Assembly (NCBI GenBank): GCA_947488305.1
Contig: CANKZM010000012.1
Span: 1-64,000, forward strand
Direction: 5' to 3'
Origin: an uncultured Roseobacter sp.
GTDB lineage: Bacteria; Pseudomonadota; Alphaproteobacteria; Rhodobacterales; Rhodobacteraceae
Length of the DNA stretch: 64,000 nt
Part shown: positions 24,410-32,939 of the stretch, piece after piece
How positions within the stretch are numbered: position 1 is the stretch's first letter
Layout of the letters: the number at the start of each line of letters is the position of its first letter
The notes under the pieces: generated by a model
The model's input: the letters and a program-made list of their open reading frames with translations, nothing else
The model's database searches: none
What the model was told of the DNA's origin: nothing
Position numbers and translations under genes: made by a program

Positions 24410-25873
24410 CTATGTTTCCAGGAACGTCCGAAGCGCCGCGCGGCAGTCTTGCGCCCAGATCAGTTGCAACCACTGTTCGAACTGGGCCCGGAAGGCTTCA
24501 TGCGCGTTCAATTGCCCGTATAAATTGCTTTGGGCCAGCCAGAGAGCCGGGTTGTCACGTGCAGCGATAGCCGTCTCGTTCAGCGCAGGCCAGATCGGGT
24601 CATTGGGCAGGATCGCGCTGCCGTCTTCGCGTGAACCAAAGCACATCCGCGCCCAAAGTGCTTCGACCAGTGCCAGACCAGAAAACTTGCCGTCCTTTGC
24701 AATCGCATCCCGCAGAATCGGCAGTACAAATCCGGTGTGTCGCGATGAGCCGTCAAACGCCACCCGGCGGGTCGTATCGCGGATTTTCGGGTTGGCAAAA
24801 CGCTTTTCGATCAGCGTGAGGTAATCCAGCGGTTCTATACCCTCAACCGCGTCGACGTAGGGCAGGATTTCCTCCGTTTGGACCTTGTGAAAGAACGAAG
24901 CGACAAGTGGATCGGCCATGCAATCGGCGATGGTTTCGAGCCCAAGAACTTCCCCGACGTTTGCCAGGACTTGATGCCCTGCATTCAGGATCCGGATCTT
25001 CATGCTTTCGTAGGAATGTACGTCATCCGTAAGTGTCGCTCCCGCCTCTTCCCAGGGCGGACGTCCGGCGCAGAAGTTATCTTCGATGACCCACTGGCGG
25101 TAGTTCTCGTGCGTAACTGGCGCAGAATCCTCAATCCCCAGGTTTCTGACAAATGCCAGTTCTGCGTCACCTGTCGCGGGCACGATGCAGTCGACCATTG
25201 CCTCGGGGAAACTGGCGTGCTCATTGATCCATTGAGCCAGGTCCGGATCGCTCAGACGGGCAAGGCCAACCACAGTTTGCTTGAGCACTGAGCCATTTGC
25301 CTGCAGATTGTCGCAACACTGTCCGGTAAATGGCTTGAGCCCGGCCGCGCGCCGTGCGCGGTAGGCGGCAATCATCGCACCGAAGGCAGTAACCGGGCGG
25401 TCAGGATGCGCGGCATCATGCTGAATATCAGGATGGTCAGCGTCAAATGCACCGGCCTCTGTCCGGTAATATCCGCCTTCCGTCACGGTCAGCGAAACAA
25501 TTCGAATTCGAGGGTCTGACATCGCCGCAATGAGCGGACCGTTCGAGGGGGCAATCTCGACAAAATCGATCATTGAACCGACGATTTCGACTGAGGAGCT
25601 ATCGGGATCAAGCTCCACCAATGTGGTCAGGCAGTCCTGGGCAAGTAACCGTTCGCGCATGACAGCATCGCCAGGCCGTACGCCTGCGCCGATGATCGCC
25701 CAGTCATGGGCCAGCCCCTGTTGCATGAGCCTGTGCAGATACCAAGCCTGATGGCCGCGATGAAAGTTGCCAAGCCCGATGTGAACGATCCCCGGTGTTA
25801 AACTGGACCGATCATATGACGGAACAGATACCTCTGCTGGCATGGCTCCGAGTGTCTTGTTCGAAATCTTCAT
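24410..25873 (-). CDS. mtlK: Mannitol 2-dehydrogenase
   Basis: The 487-residue protein belongs to the long-chain polyol dehydrogenases: an N-terminal Rossmann part with IVHIGLGNFHRGHQAWYLHR and a C-terminal part with the catalytic K-x5-N-x2-H motif in MKIRILNAGHQVLANVGEVL. These enzymes oxidise D-mannitol (also arabitol or sorbitol) to the ketose with NAD. ATG 25873 (MKISNKTLG) is preferred; an in-frame ATG further upstream would overlap the dehydrogenase gene by a few bases. It is the last gene of the polyol transport operon, matching the smo/mtlK order known from Rhodobacter. No kinase for fructose or xylulose follows in the window. Confidence 0.92.
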   Translation of the reverse strand: MKISNKTLGAMPAEVSVPSYDRSSLTPGIVHIGLGNFHRGHQAWYLHRLMQQGLAHDWAIIGAGVRPGDAVMRERLLAQDCLTTLVELDPDSSSVEIVGSMIDFVEIAPSNGPLIAAMSDPRIRIVSLTVTEGGYYRTEAGAFDADHPDIQHDAAHPDRPVTAFGAMIAAYRARRAAGLKPFTGQCCDNLQANGSVLKQTVVGLARLSDPDLAQWINEHASFPEAMVDCIVPATGDAELAFVRNLGIEDSAPVTHENYRQWVIEDNFCAGRPPWEEAGATLTDDVHSYESMKIRILNAGHQVLANVGEVLGLETIADCMADPLVASFFHKVQTEEILPYVDAVEGIEPLDYLTLIEKRFANPKIRDTTRRVAFDGSSRHTGFVLPILRDAIAKDGKFSGLALVEALWARMCFGSREDGSAILPNDPIWPALNETAIAARDNPALWLAQSNLYGQLNAHEAFRAQFEQWLQLIWAQDCRAALRTFLET

Positions 25874-25902
25874 TCCGATTTTTTCCTCTGCTTGAACCTT
25901 CA

Positions 25903-26676
25903 TCAATTCATCCAGTTTCCGCCATCGACATTGTAGGTCTGTGCGACGATGTAGGTTGCGTCATCGCTGGCAAGGAAAACGGCCATGCCGGTTAGGTCGT
26001 CGGCAGTTCCCATACGTCCAAAGGGGACCGCCTCGCCAACTTCTTTTTTCTTCTGTCCAGGGGCTTTACCCTCGTATTTGGCAAAGAAAGCATCGACCCC
26101 GTCCCAATGCTCACCATCTACCACACCAGGGGCAATCGCGTTTACGTTGATGCCGTGTTCGATCAGATTGAGCCCGGCAGATTGGGTCAGTGAAATCACA
26201 GCGGCCTTGCTGGCGCAGTAGACCGAGACAAGGCTTTCGCCTCTGCGCCCGGCTTGCGAAGCCATATTGATGATGCGCCCTTTGATGCCTTTAGCGATCA
26301 TGTGTTTTGCGACGGCCTGCATTGTAAAAAGGGTGCCGCTGACATTGATGTCGAAGACCCGCGCATAGTCCTCTCGCGTGACTTCAACGAATGGTGCAGC
26401 GGTAAAAATCGCGGCATTGTTGATCAGGATATCGATGTGTCCAAAGGTTCTGGTCGCGCTGGCGACGCCAGCGTCAATGCTCGATTGGTCAGTAATGTCC
26501 ATTTCCACGGCAATCGCGGCAGAGCCGATTTCCGCCGCAGCTTCCTCAGCCCGGCGAAAATCAATATCTGCAATCGCGACGCGTGCGCCTTCCGCGACAT
26601 AAGCCTTGGCAAACGCCAGACCGATGCCGCGTGCGGCACCGGTGATCAGCGCGGTTTTGCCGGCCAGTCGCTTCAT
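25903..26676 (-). CDS. smoS: Sorbitol/polyol dehydrogenase of the SDR family
   Basis: The 257-residue short-chain dehydrogenase has the TGAARGIG nucleotide motif at residues 12-19, NNAA near 87, catalytic Ser in MASQAG, and YCASK (Tyr and Lys). The sequence and place fit SmoS, which oxidises D-sorbitol to fructose, or galactitol and L-iditol in related enzymes. Its ATG overlaps the stop of the ATP-binding gene by 4 bp. The adjoining gene encodes a second polyol dehydrogenase, so the operon can handle more than one sugar alcohol. Confidence 0.9.
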   Translation of the reverse strand: MKRLAGKTALITGAARGIGLAFAKAYVAEGARVAIADIDFRRAEEAAAEIGSAAIAVEMDITDQSSIDAGVASATRTFGHIDILINNAAIFTAAPFVEVTREDYARVFDINVSGTLFTMQAVAKHMIAKGIKGRIINMASQAGRRGESLVSVYCASKAAVISLTQSAGLNLIEHGINVNAIAPGVVDGEHWDGVDAFFAKYEGKAPGQKKKEVGEAVPFGRMGTADDLTGMAVFLASDDATYIVAQTYNVDGGNWMN

Positions 26677-27677
26677 TCGATCCGAAGTCCTTCGGCGTTG
26701 AACTTATGGACCTCTTCGACGCGCGGTGACAGGTGGATAGTATCGCCATGCTTGAGGCTCACGTCACCAATGGCACGCACGGTCATCGTTTCTCCCAACC
26801 CGGTGTTGTGGATGTGGAAGAACGTGTCAGATCCCAGATGCTCTGCAACGCCAACGGTACCTTGCCACATTCCGCCACTCTCAACGACGTCGATGTGTTC
26901 GGGGCGGAAGCCAATTGTATGCGCATTGTGCTTTGCAGCTTCCTCGCCTTCGATGAAGTTCATCTTGGGTGAGCCAATGAACCCGGCCACGAATTTGTTG
27001 CGCGGGGTCCGGTAGAGCTCCAGGGGGGAGCCGACCTGTTCAATGACGCCTGCTTGCAGAACAACAATCTTGTCGGCCATTGTCATGGCTTCGACCTGAT
27101 CGTGTGTCACGTAGATCATTGTCGTCTCGAGCTTCTTGTGAAGTTCCGAGATTTCCATCCGCATGCCGACACGCAGCGCGGCGTCCAGGTTGGACAGCGG
27201 TTCGTCGAAAAGGAAGGCCGACGGTTCCCGCACGATGGCACGGCCAATGGCGACCCGCTGGCGCTGACCACCGGACAGTTGCCCGGGACGGCGGTCAATA
27301 TAGTCCGCGAGGTTGAGAACTTCGGCCGCCGCATTGACGCGCTGGTCAATCTCCGCCTGCTCCATTTTTGCCATCCGCAGCGGAAACGCGATGTTCTTGC
27401 GGACCGACATATGCGGATAGAGCGCATATGACTGGAACACCATGGCCAGGCCGCGTTTCGCGGGAACCAGGTCAGTGGCGTCGGTTCCATCGATCTCGAT
27501 ATGTCCGGTGGTGATGTCCTCCAAGCCTGCAATGAGACGCAGCAAGGTGGATTTACCGCAGCCGGATGGACCGACAAAGACCGTGAATTCGCCATCGTGG
27601 ATCGTGAGGTCGAGCGGAGGAATGACCTGTGTTTCACCAAAGCTCTTAGTCACTTGTTTGAGTTGAATCTGTCCCAT
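26673..27677 (-). CDS. smoK: Polyol ABC transporter ATP-binding protein
   Basis: The 334-residue protein is a MalK-type ATPase: Walker [10 protein letters not shown] near residue 36, signature [19 protein letters not shown], Walker [13 protein letters not shown] and the switch His in [13 protein letters not shown]. The C-terminal TOBE/MalK regulatory part ([10 protein letters not shown], a final beta segment) is present. It powers the SmoEFG importer for sorbitol/mannitol. It is the fourth gene of the operon and overlaps smoS by 4 bp. Confidence 0.95.
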   Translation of the reverse strand: MGQIQLKQVTKSFGETQVIPPLDLTIHDGEFTVFVGPSGCGKSTLLRLIAGLEDITTGHIEIDGTDATDLVPAKRGLAMVFQSYALYPHMSVRKNIAFPLRMAKMEQAEIDQRVNAAAEVLNLADYIDRRPGQLSGGQRQRVAIGRAIVREPSAFLFDEPLSNLDAALRVGMRMEISELHKKLETTMIYVTHDQVEAMTMADKIVVLQAGVIEQVGSPLELYRTPRNKFVAGFIGSPKMNFIEGEEAAKHNAHTIGFRPEHIDVVESGGMWQGTVGVAEHLGSDTFFHIHNTGLGETMTVRAIGDVSLKHGDTIHLSPRVEEVHKFNAEGLRIE

Positions 27678-27689
27678 GTGTCAGTTCCC

Positions 27690-28520
27690 TTATTTAACCG
27701 CGCCGAAGGTGAGACCGCGGACGAGTTGTTTCTGGCTGAACCAGCCGAGGATGAGGATCGGAGCAATGGCCATTGTGGAGGCCGCGCTGAGTTTGGCGAA
27801 GAACAAGCCTTCCGGGCTTGAGTAGCTGGCGATGAAGGCCGTCAGGGGGGCCGCATTGACCGCCGTCAGGTTCAGCGTCCAGAAGGCTTCGTTCCATGCG
27901 AGGATGAAGTTCAGGAGCATGGTCGACGCAATGCCGGGGATCGCCATCGGTGTCAGGATGTAGAGCACTTCTTCCTTCAGCGTGGCACCATCCATGCGTG
28001 CGGCTTCCAGAATTTCGACCGGAATTTCCCTGAAGTAAGTGTAGAGCATCCAAACGATGATTGGCAGGTTGATCAGCATCATGACGATGACGAGGCCCGC
28101 GCGGCTGTCCAGAAGCCCAAGCTTAATGAAAAGCAGGTAGATCGGGTACAGAACGCCCACGGCAGGGAGCATCTTGGTGGACAGCATCCAGAGCAGGATG
28201 TCCTTGGTCCGCTTGGACGGGACAAAAGCCATCGACCAGGCGGCAGGCACCGCGACGATGAGGCCCAGAATTGTAGAGCCTCCGGCGATGAGAATGGAGT
28301 TCCAGAGGAACCTGCCATAATTGGACCTCTCCAATACGACACTGTAATTCTCCAGCGTCCAGTCGAAGCCAAGGAAGATCGGAGGGCTCGCGATGGCTTG
28401 CGCCTCCGTCTTGAAGCTCGTCAGGATGGTCCAGAGGATCGGAAAGAAGATCAGGAGACCAATCGCCCATGCGACGGTTGTGTTGACCAGCTTGCGGCGG
28501 GATGTAACAGCACGTGCCAT
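27690..28520 (-). CDS. smoG: Polyol ABC transporter permease, MalG type
   Basis: The 276-residue inner-membrane protein has six predicted helices, beginning with VAWAIGLLIFFPILWTILTS, and the EAA loop EAARMDGATLKEEVLYILTP, ending with the ILGWFSQKQLVRGLTFGAVK of MalG-type permeases. It pairs with SmoF to form the channel. Start ATG 28520 is 2 bp from the smoF stop. Confidence 0.94.
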   Translation of the reverse strand: MARAVTSRRKLVNTTVAWAIGLLIFFPILWTILTSFKTEAQAIASPPIFLGFDWTLENYSVVLERSNYGRFLWNSILIAGGSTILGLIVAVPAAWSMAFVPSKRTKDILLWMLSTKMLPAVGVLYPIYLLFIKLGLLDSRAGLVIVMMLINLPIIVWMLYTYFREIPVEILEAARMDGATLKEEVLYILTPMAIPGIASTMLLNFILAWNEAFWTLNLTAVNAAPLTAFIASYSSPEGLFFAKLSAASTMAIAPILILGWFSQKQLVRGLTFGAVK

Positions 28521-28522
28521 GA

Positions 28523-29389
28523 TTAGTTATCCAAATTCTTGCCGACGATCCGCATCAGGAAGATCGCGACGATGTTTGCAAGGATGATGGCGTAGACGCC
28601 ACCGGCGGAGCCAAGACCAATGTTCTGACTTTCCAGCACTCGCTGATAGATCAGGTAAGACAGTGTTCGTGTTCCGAACGCGCCACCTGTCGTCACGAAG
28701 ATCTCCGCAAAGATTGCAAGCAGGAAGATCGTCTGGATCAGGATCACGATTGTGATCGCGCGGCTGAGGTGGGGCAGAACGATGAACCAGAACCGCTTGA
28801 GGTGCGGTGCACCATCCATCTCGGCGGCTTCCAGTTGCTCGCTGTCCAGTGACTGAATAGCGGTCAGAAGGATCAGTGTCGCAAAGGGCAGCCACTGCCA
28901 GCTTACGATCATGATGATCGATGGCAGGGAGGCGTCCGATAGCCAGCTTACAGGCTCGGCACCGAAGAACCGCCACAAGTGGGCAAAGACGCCGTTCACC
29001 GGATCCATGAACATGTTTTTCCAAACAAGTGCGGATACAGTCGGCATTACAAAGAAGGGGGCGATCACAAGGATACGAACAACACCCTGACCCCACATCG
29101 GCTGATCCAGCAGCATCGAAAGAAGCACACCAAGTGCAACAGTGATGATAAGCACGCCCAAAACGATGACCAGGGTGGTCTGAACTGCGGGCCAGAATGC
29201 GCTGGAAGTAACGAAGCGAACGTAATTGTCAAAACCTGTCCATCCCTGATCTCCGCCGCGTAGTGGCAAATATGTTCGGAATGAGAACCAAAGTGTCATG
29301 ATCAGCGGGACCAACATCCAGCCCAAGAGCAGTATTACTGCTGGGGCCATCATTATCCGGGCCGCTGAACGGGAAGCCTTCGTAGCCAT
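28523..29389 (-). CDS. smoF: Polyol ABC transporter permease, MalF type
   Basis: The 288-residue inner-membrane permease has six or so helices (first one about MMAPAVILLLGWMLVPLIMT) and the EAA loop EAAEMDGAPHLKRFWFIVLP, with which it contacts the ATPase. Two ATGs compete: 29395 lies only 3 bases from a strong GGAGGT site, and 29389 (MATKASRS) has the better 9-base spacing, so 29389 is used here. A 120-bp spacer with a strong hairpin separates it from smoE. Confidence 0.93.
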   Translation of the reverse strand: MATKASRSAARIMMAPAVILLLGWMLVPLIMTLWFSFRTYLPLRGGDQGWTGFDNYVRFVTSSAFWPAVQTTLVIVLGVLIITVALGVLLSMLLDQPMWGQGVVRILVIAPFFVMPTVSALVWKNMFMDPVNGVFAHLWRFFGAEPVSWLSDASLPSIIMIVSWQWLPFATLILLTAIQSLDSEQLEAAEMDGAPHLKRFWFIVLPHLSRAITIVILIQTIFLLAIFAEIFVTTGGAFGTRTLSYLIYQRVLESQNIGLGSAGGVYAIILANIVAIFLMRIVGKNLDN

Positions 29390-29474
29390 TTGCATGCACC
29401 TCCTCTGTGAACAGGCCGCTAATTCTTAGCGCTGTTGATGCGGGTTGCTCAATTTATGGTAGAGAGTTTTTTGT

Positions 29475-29505
29475 CAGAGGGCGACAGTTTTACCGCCGCC
29501 CTCTG
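29475..29505 (-). promoter_or_regulatory. Intergenic stem-loop between smoE and smoF
   Basis: CAGAGGGCG (29475-29483) and CGCCCTCTG (29497-29505) form a perfect 9-bp stem with a 13-nt loop in the message. On the minus strand an A-rich run follows, not a T-run, so it does not look like a Rho-independent terminator. Stem-loops in this place after binding-protein genes often stabilise the upstream message and so give more binding protein than permease. Confidence 0.55.
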
Positions 29506-29523
29506 GAAATCAAGCCCTTGGGC

Positions 29524-30840
29524 TTAGCGGTAGCCTGCGGCTTCCATCGTTTCGTTGGTAATCGCCTGAGCTTTTTCCAACGCTTCTTCTACTGTTTGTT
29601 GTCCAGCATAGGCCGCTGAGAACTCTTGGCTCACTTCAGTTGCCATGCCCGCAAACTCGGGGATCGCAACGAACTGGATGCCAACGTAGGGTACCGGATC
29701 AACAGTTGGGTTTGTCGGATCCGCAGCGTTGATGGAGTCCAGCGTCATCTGAGCGAATGGTACTTCCTGGTACTCAGGTGTCTCATAGAGAGACTTCCGC
29801 GCGCCTGGGGGTACGTTTGCCCAGCCTTCATTTGCCGCAACAAGCTCGATGTACTCTTTGCCGGTAGCCCACTCGATGAACTGCTTGGCTTCGGCTTCTT
29901 GCTGTGTACCGGCGGGAATCGCCAGAGCCCAGGCCCAAAGCCAGTTGGCCCGCTTTTCGACGCCTTCGTTGTTTGGCGCGAGGGCAAAGCCAACACTGTC
30001 GGCAACGGTGGAATCATCACCGGTCACAAAGGATGCCGCAACCGTCGCGTCAATCCACATGCCACATTTGCCTTGGTTGAACAGTGACAGGTTTTCGTTG
30101 AACCCGTTTGTTGCATAGCCTTCTGGGCCGTAGTCGTTCATCAGGTTGACATAGAAGTTGATCGCTTCTGCCCATTGGGGCTGATCAAACTGCGCATTCC
30201 ACTCTTCGTCGAACCAACGCGCGCCGAAGGAGTTACCTGTTACAGTGATAAAGGCACCGCCTTCACCCCAGCCAGCTTTGCCACGCAGGCAGATGCCGTT
30301 GATGTCTTCCGCTGGATTATCCATTGCAGCCGCTGCTTCGCGGATGAACTGCCATGTTGGATCGGTTGGCATTTCCAGACCAGCCGCTTCCATCAGGTCT
30401 GTGCGATACATGACCATTGAGCTTTCGCCGTAGAACGGTGACGCGTACAATGTGCCGTCGTGGCTCAGGCCGTCACGCATCGCTGGCAGGATGTCATCAA
30501 CATCGTATTCAGCGGAAAGATCGTTTAGTGGAACGAGCCAGCCGTTGGCGCCCCAGATCGGGGTCTCATACATGCCGATCGTCATGATGTCGAACTGGCC
30601 ACCTTTGGTGGTAATGTCCGTTGTGACGCGCTGACGCAGCACGTTCTCTTCAAGGGTTACCCATTCTACCGCGATACCAGTTTCTTCGGTGAATGCGTCG
30701 GTGTAGCCTTGCATACGAATCATATCGCCGTTGTTTACGGTAGCGATTGTGATCGTTGCTGAATGGCCGTCCGCGAAAGCATTGCCCGCCAAAGTAAGCG
30801 AAAGTGCAGTCGCAGCACAAAGTGTGCTCTTCAAAGACAT
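29524..30840 (-). CDS. smoE: Polyol ABC transporter substrate-binding protein
   Basis: The 438-residue periplasmic protein has a Sec signal peptide (MSLKSTLCAATALSLTLAGN, then AFA-D). The mature part is a family 1 binding protein: ITIATVNNGDMIRMQGYTDA, FTEETGIAVEWVTLEENVLR, WGANGWLVPLNDL and LFNQGKCGMWIDATVAAS. It binds a sugar alcohol and hands it to SmoFG. It is the first gene of the operon, with a LacI-type palindrome upstream at 30911-30924. Confidence 0.94.
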   Translation of the reverse strand: MSLKSTLCAATALSLTLAGNAFADGHSATITIATVNNGDMIRMQGYTDAFTEETGIAVEWVTLEENVLRQRVTTDITTKGGQFDIMTIGMYETPIWGANGWLVPLNDLSAEYDVDDILPAMRDGLSHDGTLYASPFYGESSMVMYRTDLMEAAGLEMPTDPTWQFIREAAAAMDNPAEDINGICLRGKAGWGEGGAFITVTGNSFGARWFDEEWNAQFDQPQWAEAINFYVNLMNDYGPEGYATNGFNENLSLFNQGKCGMWIDATVAASFVTGDDSTVADSVGFALAPNNEGVEKRANWLWAWALAIPAGTQQEAEAKQFIEWATGKEYIELVAANEGWANVPPGARKSLYETPEYQEVPFAQMTLDSINAADPTNPTVDPVPYVGIQFVAIPEFAGMATEVSQEFSAAYAGQQTVEEALEKAQAITNETMEAAGYR

Positions 30841-30910
30841 CCAGAGTCCTCCCTAGTTGGATGTGATGGGTCGAAGGTAGTCGAAATAACGACGCGACGT
30901 CAACTTATTT

Positions 30911-30924
30911 TTTACGCGCGTAAA
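30911..30924. promoter_or_regulatory. LacI-family operator upstream of smoE
   Basis: TTTACGCGCGTAAA is a perfect 14-bp palindrome with a central CGCGCG, lying 71 bp before the smoE ATG and 12 bp after the regulator's stop codon. LacI-family operators are typically such even palindromes with central CG. The adjacent LacI-family gene is the likely binder. Confidence 0.7.
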
Positions 30925-30935
30925 GATTTGAAGTG

Positions 30936-31961
30936 TCATGCGGAGTCTCGCAGGATGAGTCGTCCCTCTAATCTTGTGCTTTTCCAAGGCTCTACCTGAC
31001 CATCAATGGCCGCAAACAAGACATCAGCTGCGGTTTTTGAAACCGCATCATAGTTGTGAGAGATCGTAGTCAAAGGGGGGCAGGTATATCTCGAATGCGG
31101 GTGCCCGTCCTGCCCGGCCACGCGAATCGCACAGTCGCTTCCGCGTCCGACGCGCAAGCCCTGCTCGTAGCAGGCGGTCAGCAATCCAATGGCCAGCCGG
31201 TCATTGCTGCAAAGGATCGTATTGGTGGAAAAACGCCCCTGTGACAGAGCATTGTGCCCTCCAAGGCGTCCAATCTCTTCAAAGCCCCAACCCTCACCGT
31301 CTATGGAGATGACGTCAGGCGCGTATCCGAACTTTGCCATCGCGTTCAGATAGCTTTGGCGTCGTCGGTGTGCGTTAGGGTTGGCGGGTGTTTTCATCTC
31401 AAAGAAGTTGGGCGGTTCCCCTGTCCGGCAGAGATAGTCCGTGATGTGGGCGGTAAACTGAAAGTTGTCTGACCCAACAAATCCAAGGCCGATCTGATCG
31501 ACACTGCTGTCAAAGATCAAAGTTGGGACGTCATTACAGAACTTTTCCAATGCTCGGCGATCTGACGCCCTACCCAAGGGAGCCAACAATGCGCCCGCAG
31601 GCTTTAGCGAGCGAAGCGTATCAAGCACCTCCACCTCAAGTGCTGGATCACCATGAGAGCTGAAAAGAGTCGGGCTGTAGCCTGCCAAGATGCACCGCTG
31701 CTCCAGATTTCGGGCGATTTCCGCGAAATATGGGTCGGTCAAAAGAGGTACCACGATCCCGAGATTCTTGGTCAGCTTTCGGTTCTGGTTCATGGCGTAA
31801 ATGTTTGGTCGATAGTCATGGAGCTCCAACGCCGCTTCAATTCGTGCGCGGGTGGTCGCTCTGACGCTATCCGGATCATTGAAGTACTTTGAGACAGTCG
31901 GGCGCGAGATGCCGCTGATGCTGGCAAACTCTTCCATGTTCCTGATTTTCCGATCTGCCAC
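30936..31961 (-). CDS. LacI-family regulator of the polyol operon
   Basis: The start chosen is GTG 31961, giving MADRKIRNMEEFASISGISR as the N-terminus, with GGAG nine bases upstream. This gives a 341-residue protein of normal length, while a longer frame from 32120 adds 53 residues of no known kind. The helix-turn-helix is at residues about 8-30 (FASISGISRPTVSKYFNDPD), then a hinge helix and a sugar-binding domain with NLGIVVPLLTDPYFAEIARN and ILCSNDRLAIGLL. It should sense a polyol and repress smoE-mtlK. A second, imperfect palindrome 60 bp upstream of its own start suggests autoregulation. Confidence 0.9.
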   Translation of the reverse strand: MADRKIRNMEEFASISGISRPTVSKYFNDPDSVRATTRARIEAALELHDYRPNIYAMNQNRKLTKNLGIVVPLLTDPYFAEIARNLEQRCILAGYSPTLFSSHGDPALEVEVLDTLRSLKPAGALLAPLGRASDRRALEKFCNDVPTLIFDSSVDQIGLGFVGSDNFQFTAHITDYLCRTGEPPNFFEMKTPANPNAHRRRQSYLNAMAKFGYAPDVISIDGEGWGFEEIGRLGGHNALSQGRFSTNTILCSNDRLAIGLLTACYEQGLRVGRGSDCAIRVAGQDGHPHSRYTCPPLTTISHNYDAVSKTAADVLFAAIDGQVEPWKSTRLEGRLILRDSA

Positions 31962-32020
31962 GGGAAAACACTCCAATGCTCGTTCTGCCGGAACAAACCT
32001 TCCGACAGTCACATATTTTC

Positions 32021-32034
32021 TTGTCGCGCGCAAA
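32021..32034. promoter_or_regulatory. Imperfect copy of the LacI-type operator before the regulator gene
   Basis: TTGTCGCGCGCAAA matches TTTACGCGCGTAAA at 11 of 14 positions and lies 60 bp before the GTG of the regulator. It supports autoregulation by the same protein that binds 30911-30924. The remaining sequence 32035-32421 shows no gene. Confidence 0.5.
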
Positions 32035-32421
32035 AAATCAACTTTCCATTGTCGGTTAGATGTCAAACTTTGAACGCGTTGGGGTACACCAACGTCTTCC
32101 CGGATACTTGGAAAACTCAACGCACTCAGGTCGCGAGCCCACGGTTTTTAGAGGAGACAGGAGGTTTAACGTGTTGAGAATAATAAGTTCTTGCGGATCG
32201 CAGCAATGTAAAATGGCTTGTGGATAACTGTACCCGACCTTCAAGGACTGCGAGTTCAGGTGAGCGGATAAATCTGCCGTTTTTTGGCTGGCATTTGACC
32301 AAACACAGAAACATTAGCCGAAAATCTGATTGAAATTCGGCTGAGAACTGTCTCGCAGCCCATGCGATTTTAAGACTTCCAGCGATATGTTCGGCCTTGC
32401 GTTACACGAAGGAGACCAGAC

Positions 32422-32931
32422 ATGCGCGCATTCCTGAACACAATCATTTGGGCATTTGTATTTGCCTCTAATTCGGTCATTGCCGCAGAACTGGAACAGG
32501 TTGAGCTGGGCGCGATCTCCCATTCTGATGCGGCGCTTGTCGTCCTTGCCCCCGATGGGTCGGAAACCATTTACACGCCCGCTCAGCTGGAGCAATTCAC
32601 GACATACAGATTGACGACAACCACACCTTGGCGTGAGAACCCCGCGACTTTTGAAGGGGTGTTGTTATCGGATATTCTGGAGGCCAATGGTCTTTCCGGC
32701 GTTGAGACAATCGCTGTCACGGCGGAAAATGACTACAGCACGTCGATCTCGCGTGATGTCATTGGTTCTGTACAAATACTGGTTGCGACAAGGGTTGATG
32801 GTAGGGCGCACAGCAGGCGCGCCCGGGGACCAATCCAATTTGTAATTGACGCAGCAGCTTACCAAGCGTCTGAACTTGCAACAGAATCCCATCTCGTCTG
32901 GATGGCGGCAAGAATAGAACCAGCGGACTAA
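32422..32931 (+). CDS. Periplasmic molybdopterin-binding-fold (SUOX-like) protein
   Basis: The 169-residue protein starts with a signal peptide (MRAFLNTIIWAFVFASNSVI, then AA-E) after a GGAG site. The mature part resembles the oxidoreductase molybdopterin-binding (SUOX-like) fold: TTTPWRENPATFEGVLLSDI, LEANGLSGVETIAVTAENDY, then VATRVDGRAHSRRARGPIQF. No cysteine is present to bind molybdenum, so it probably works as a binding or sensing protein, not an enzyme. The stop codon is 8 bp before the next gene, a GGDEF-EAL membrane protein, so the two form a pair in which this protein may be the periplasmic input. Confidence 0.7.
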   Translation: MRAFLNTIIWAFVFASNSVIAAELEQVELGAISHSDAALVVLAPDGSETIYTPAQLEQFTTYRLTTTTPWRENPATFEGVLLSDILEANGLSGVETIAVTAENDYSTSISRDVIGSVQILVATRVDGRAHSRRARGPIQFVIDAAAYQASELATESHLVWMAARIEPAD

Positions 32932-32939
32932 CTCTCGCA

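Noticed and set aside
29475-29505. Rho-independent terminator after smoE
   Set aside because: On the transcribed (minus) strand the stem is followed by A residues, not T, and the permease genes that follow need the same transcript.
31962-32120. 53-residue N-terminal extension of the LacI-family regulator
   Set aside because: The GTG at 31961 has a ribosome binding site and gives the family-typical start; the extension overlaps a putative operator and has no homology pattern.
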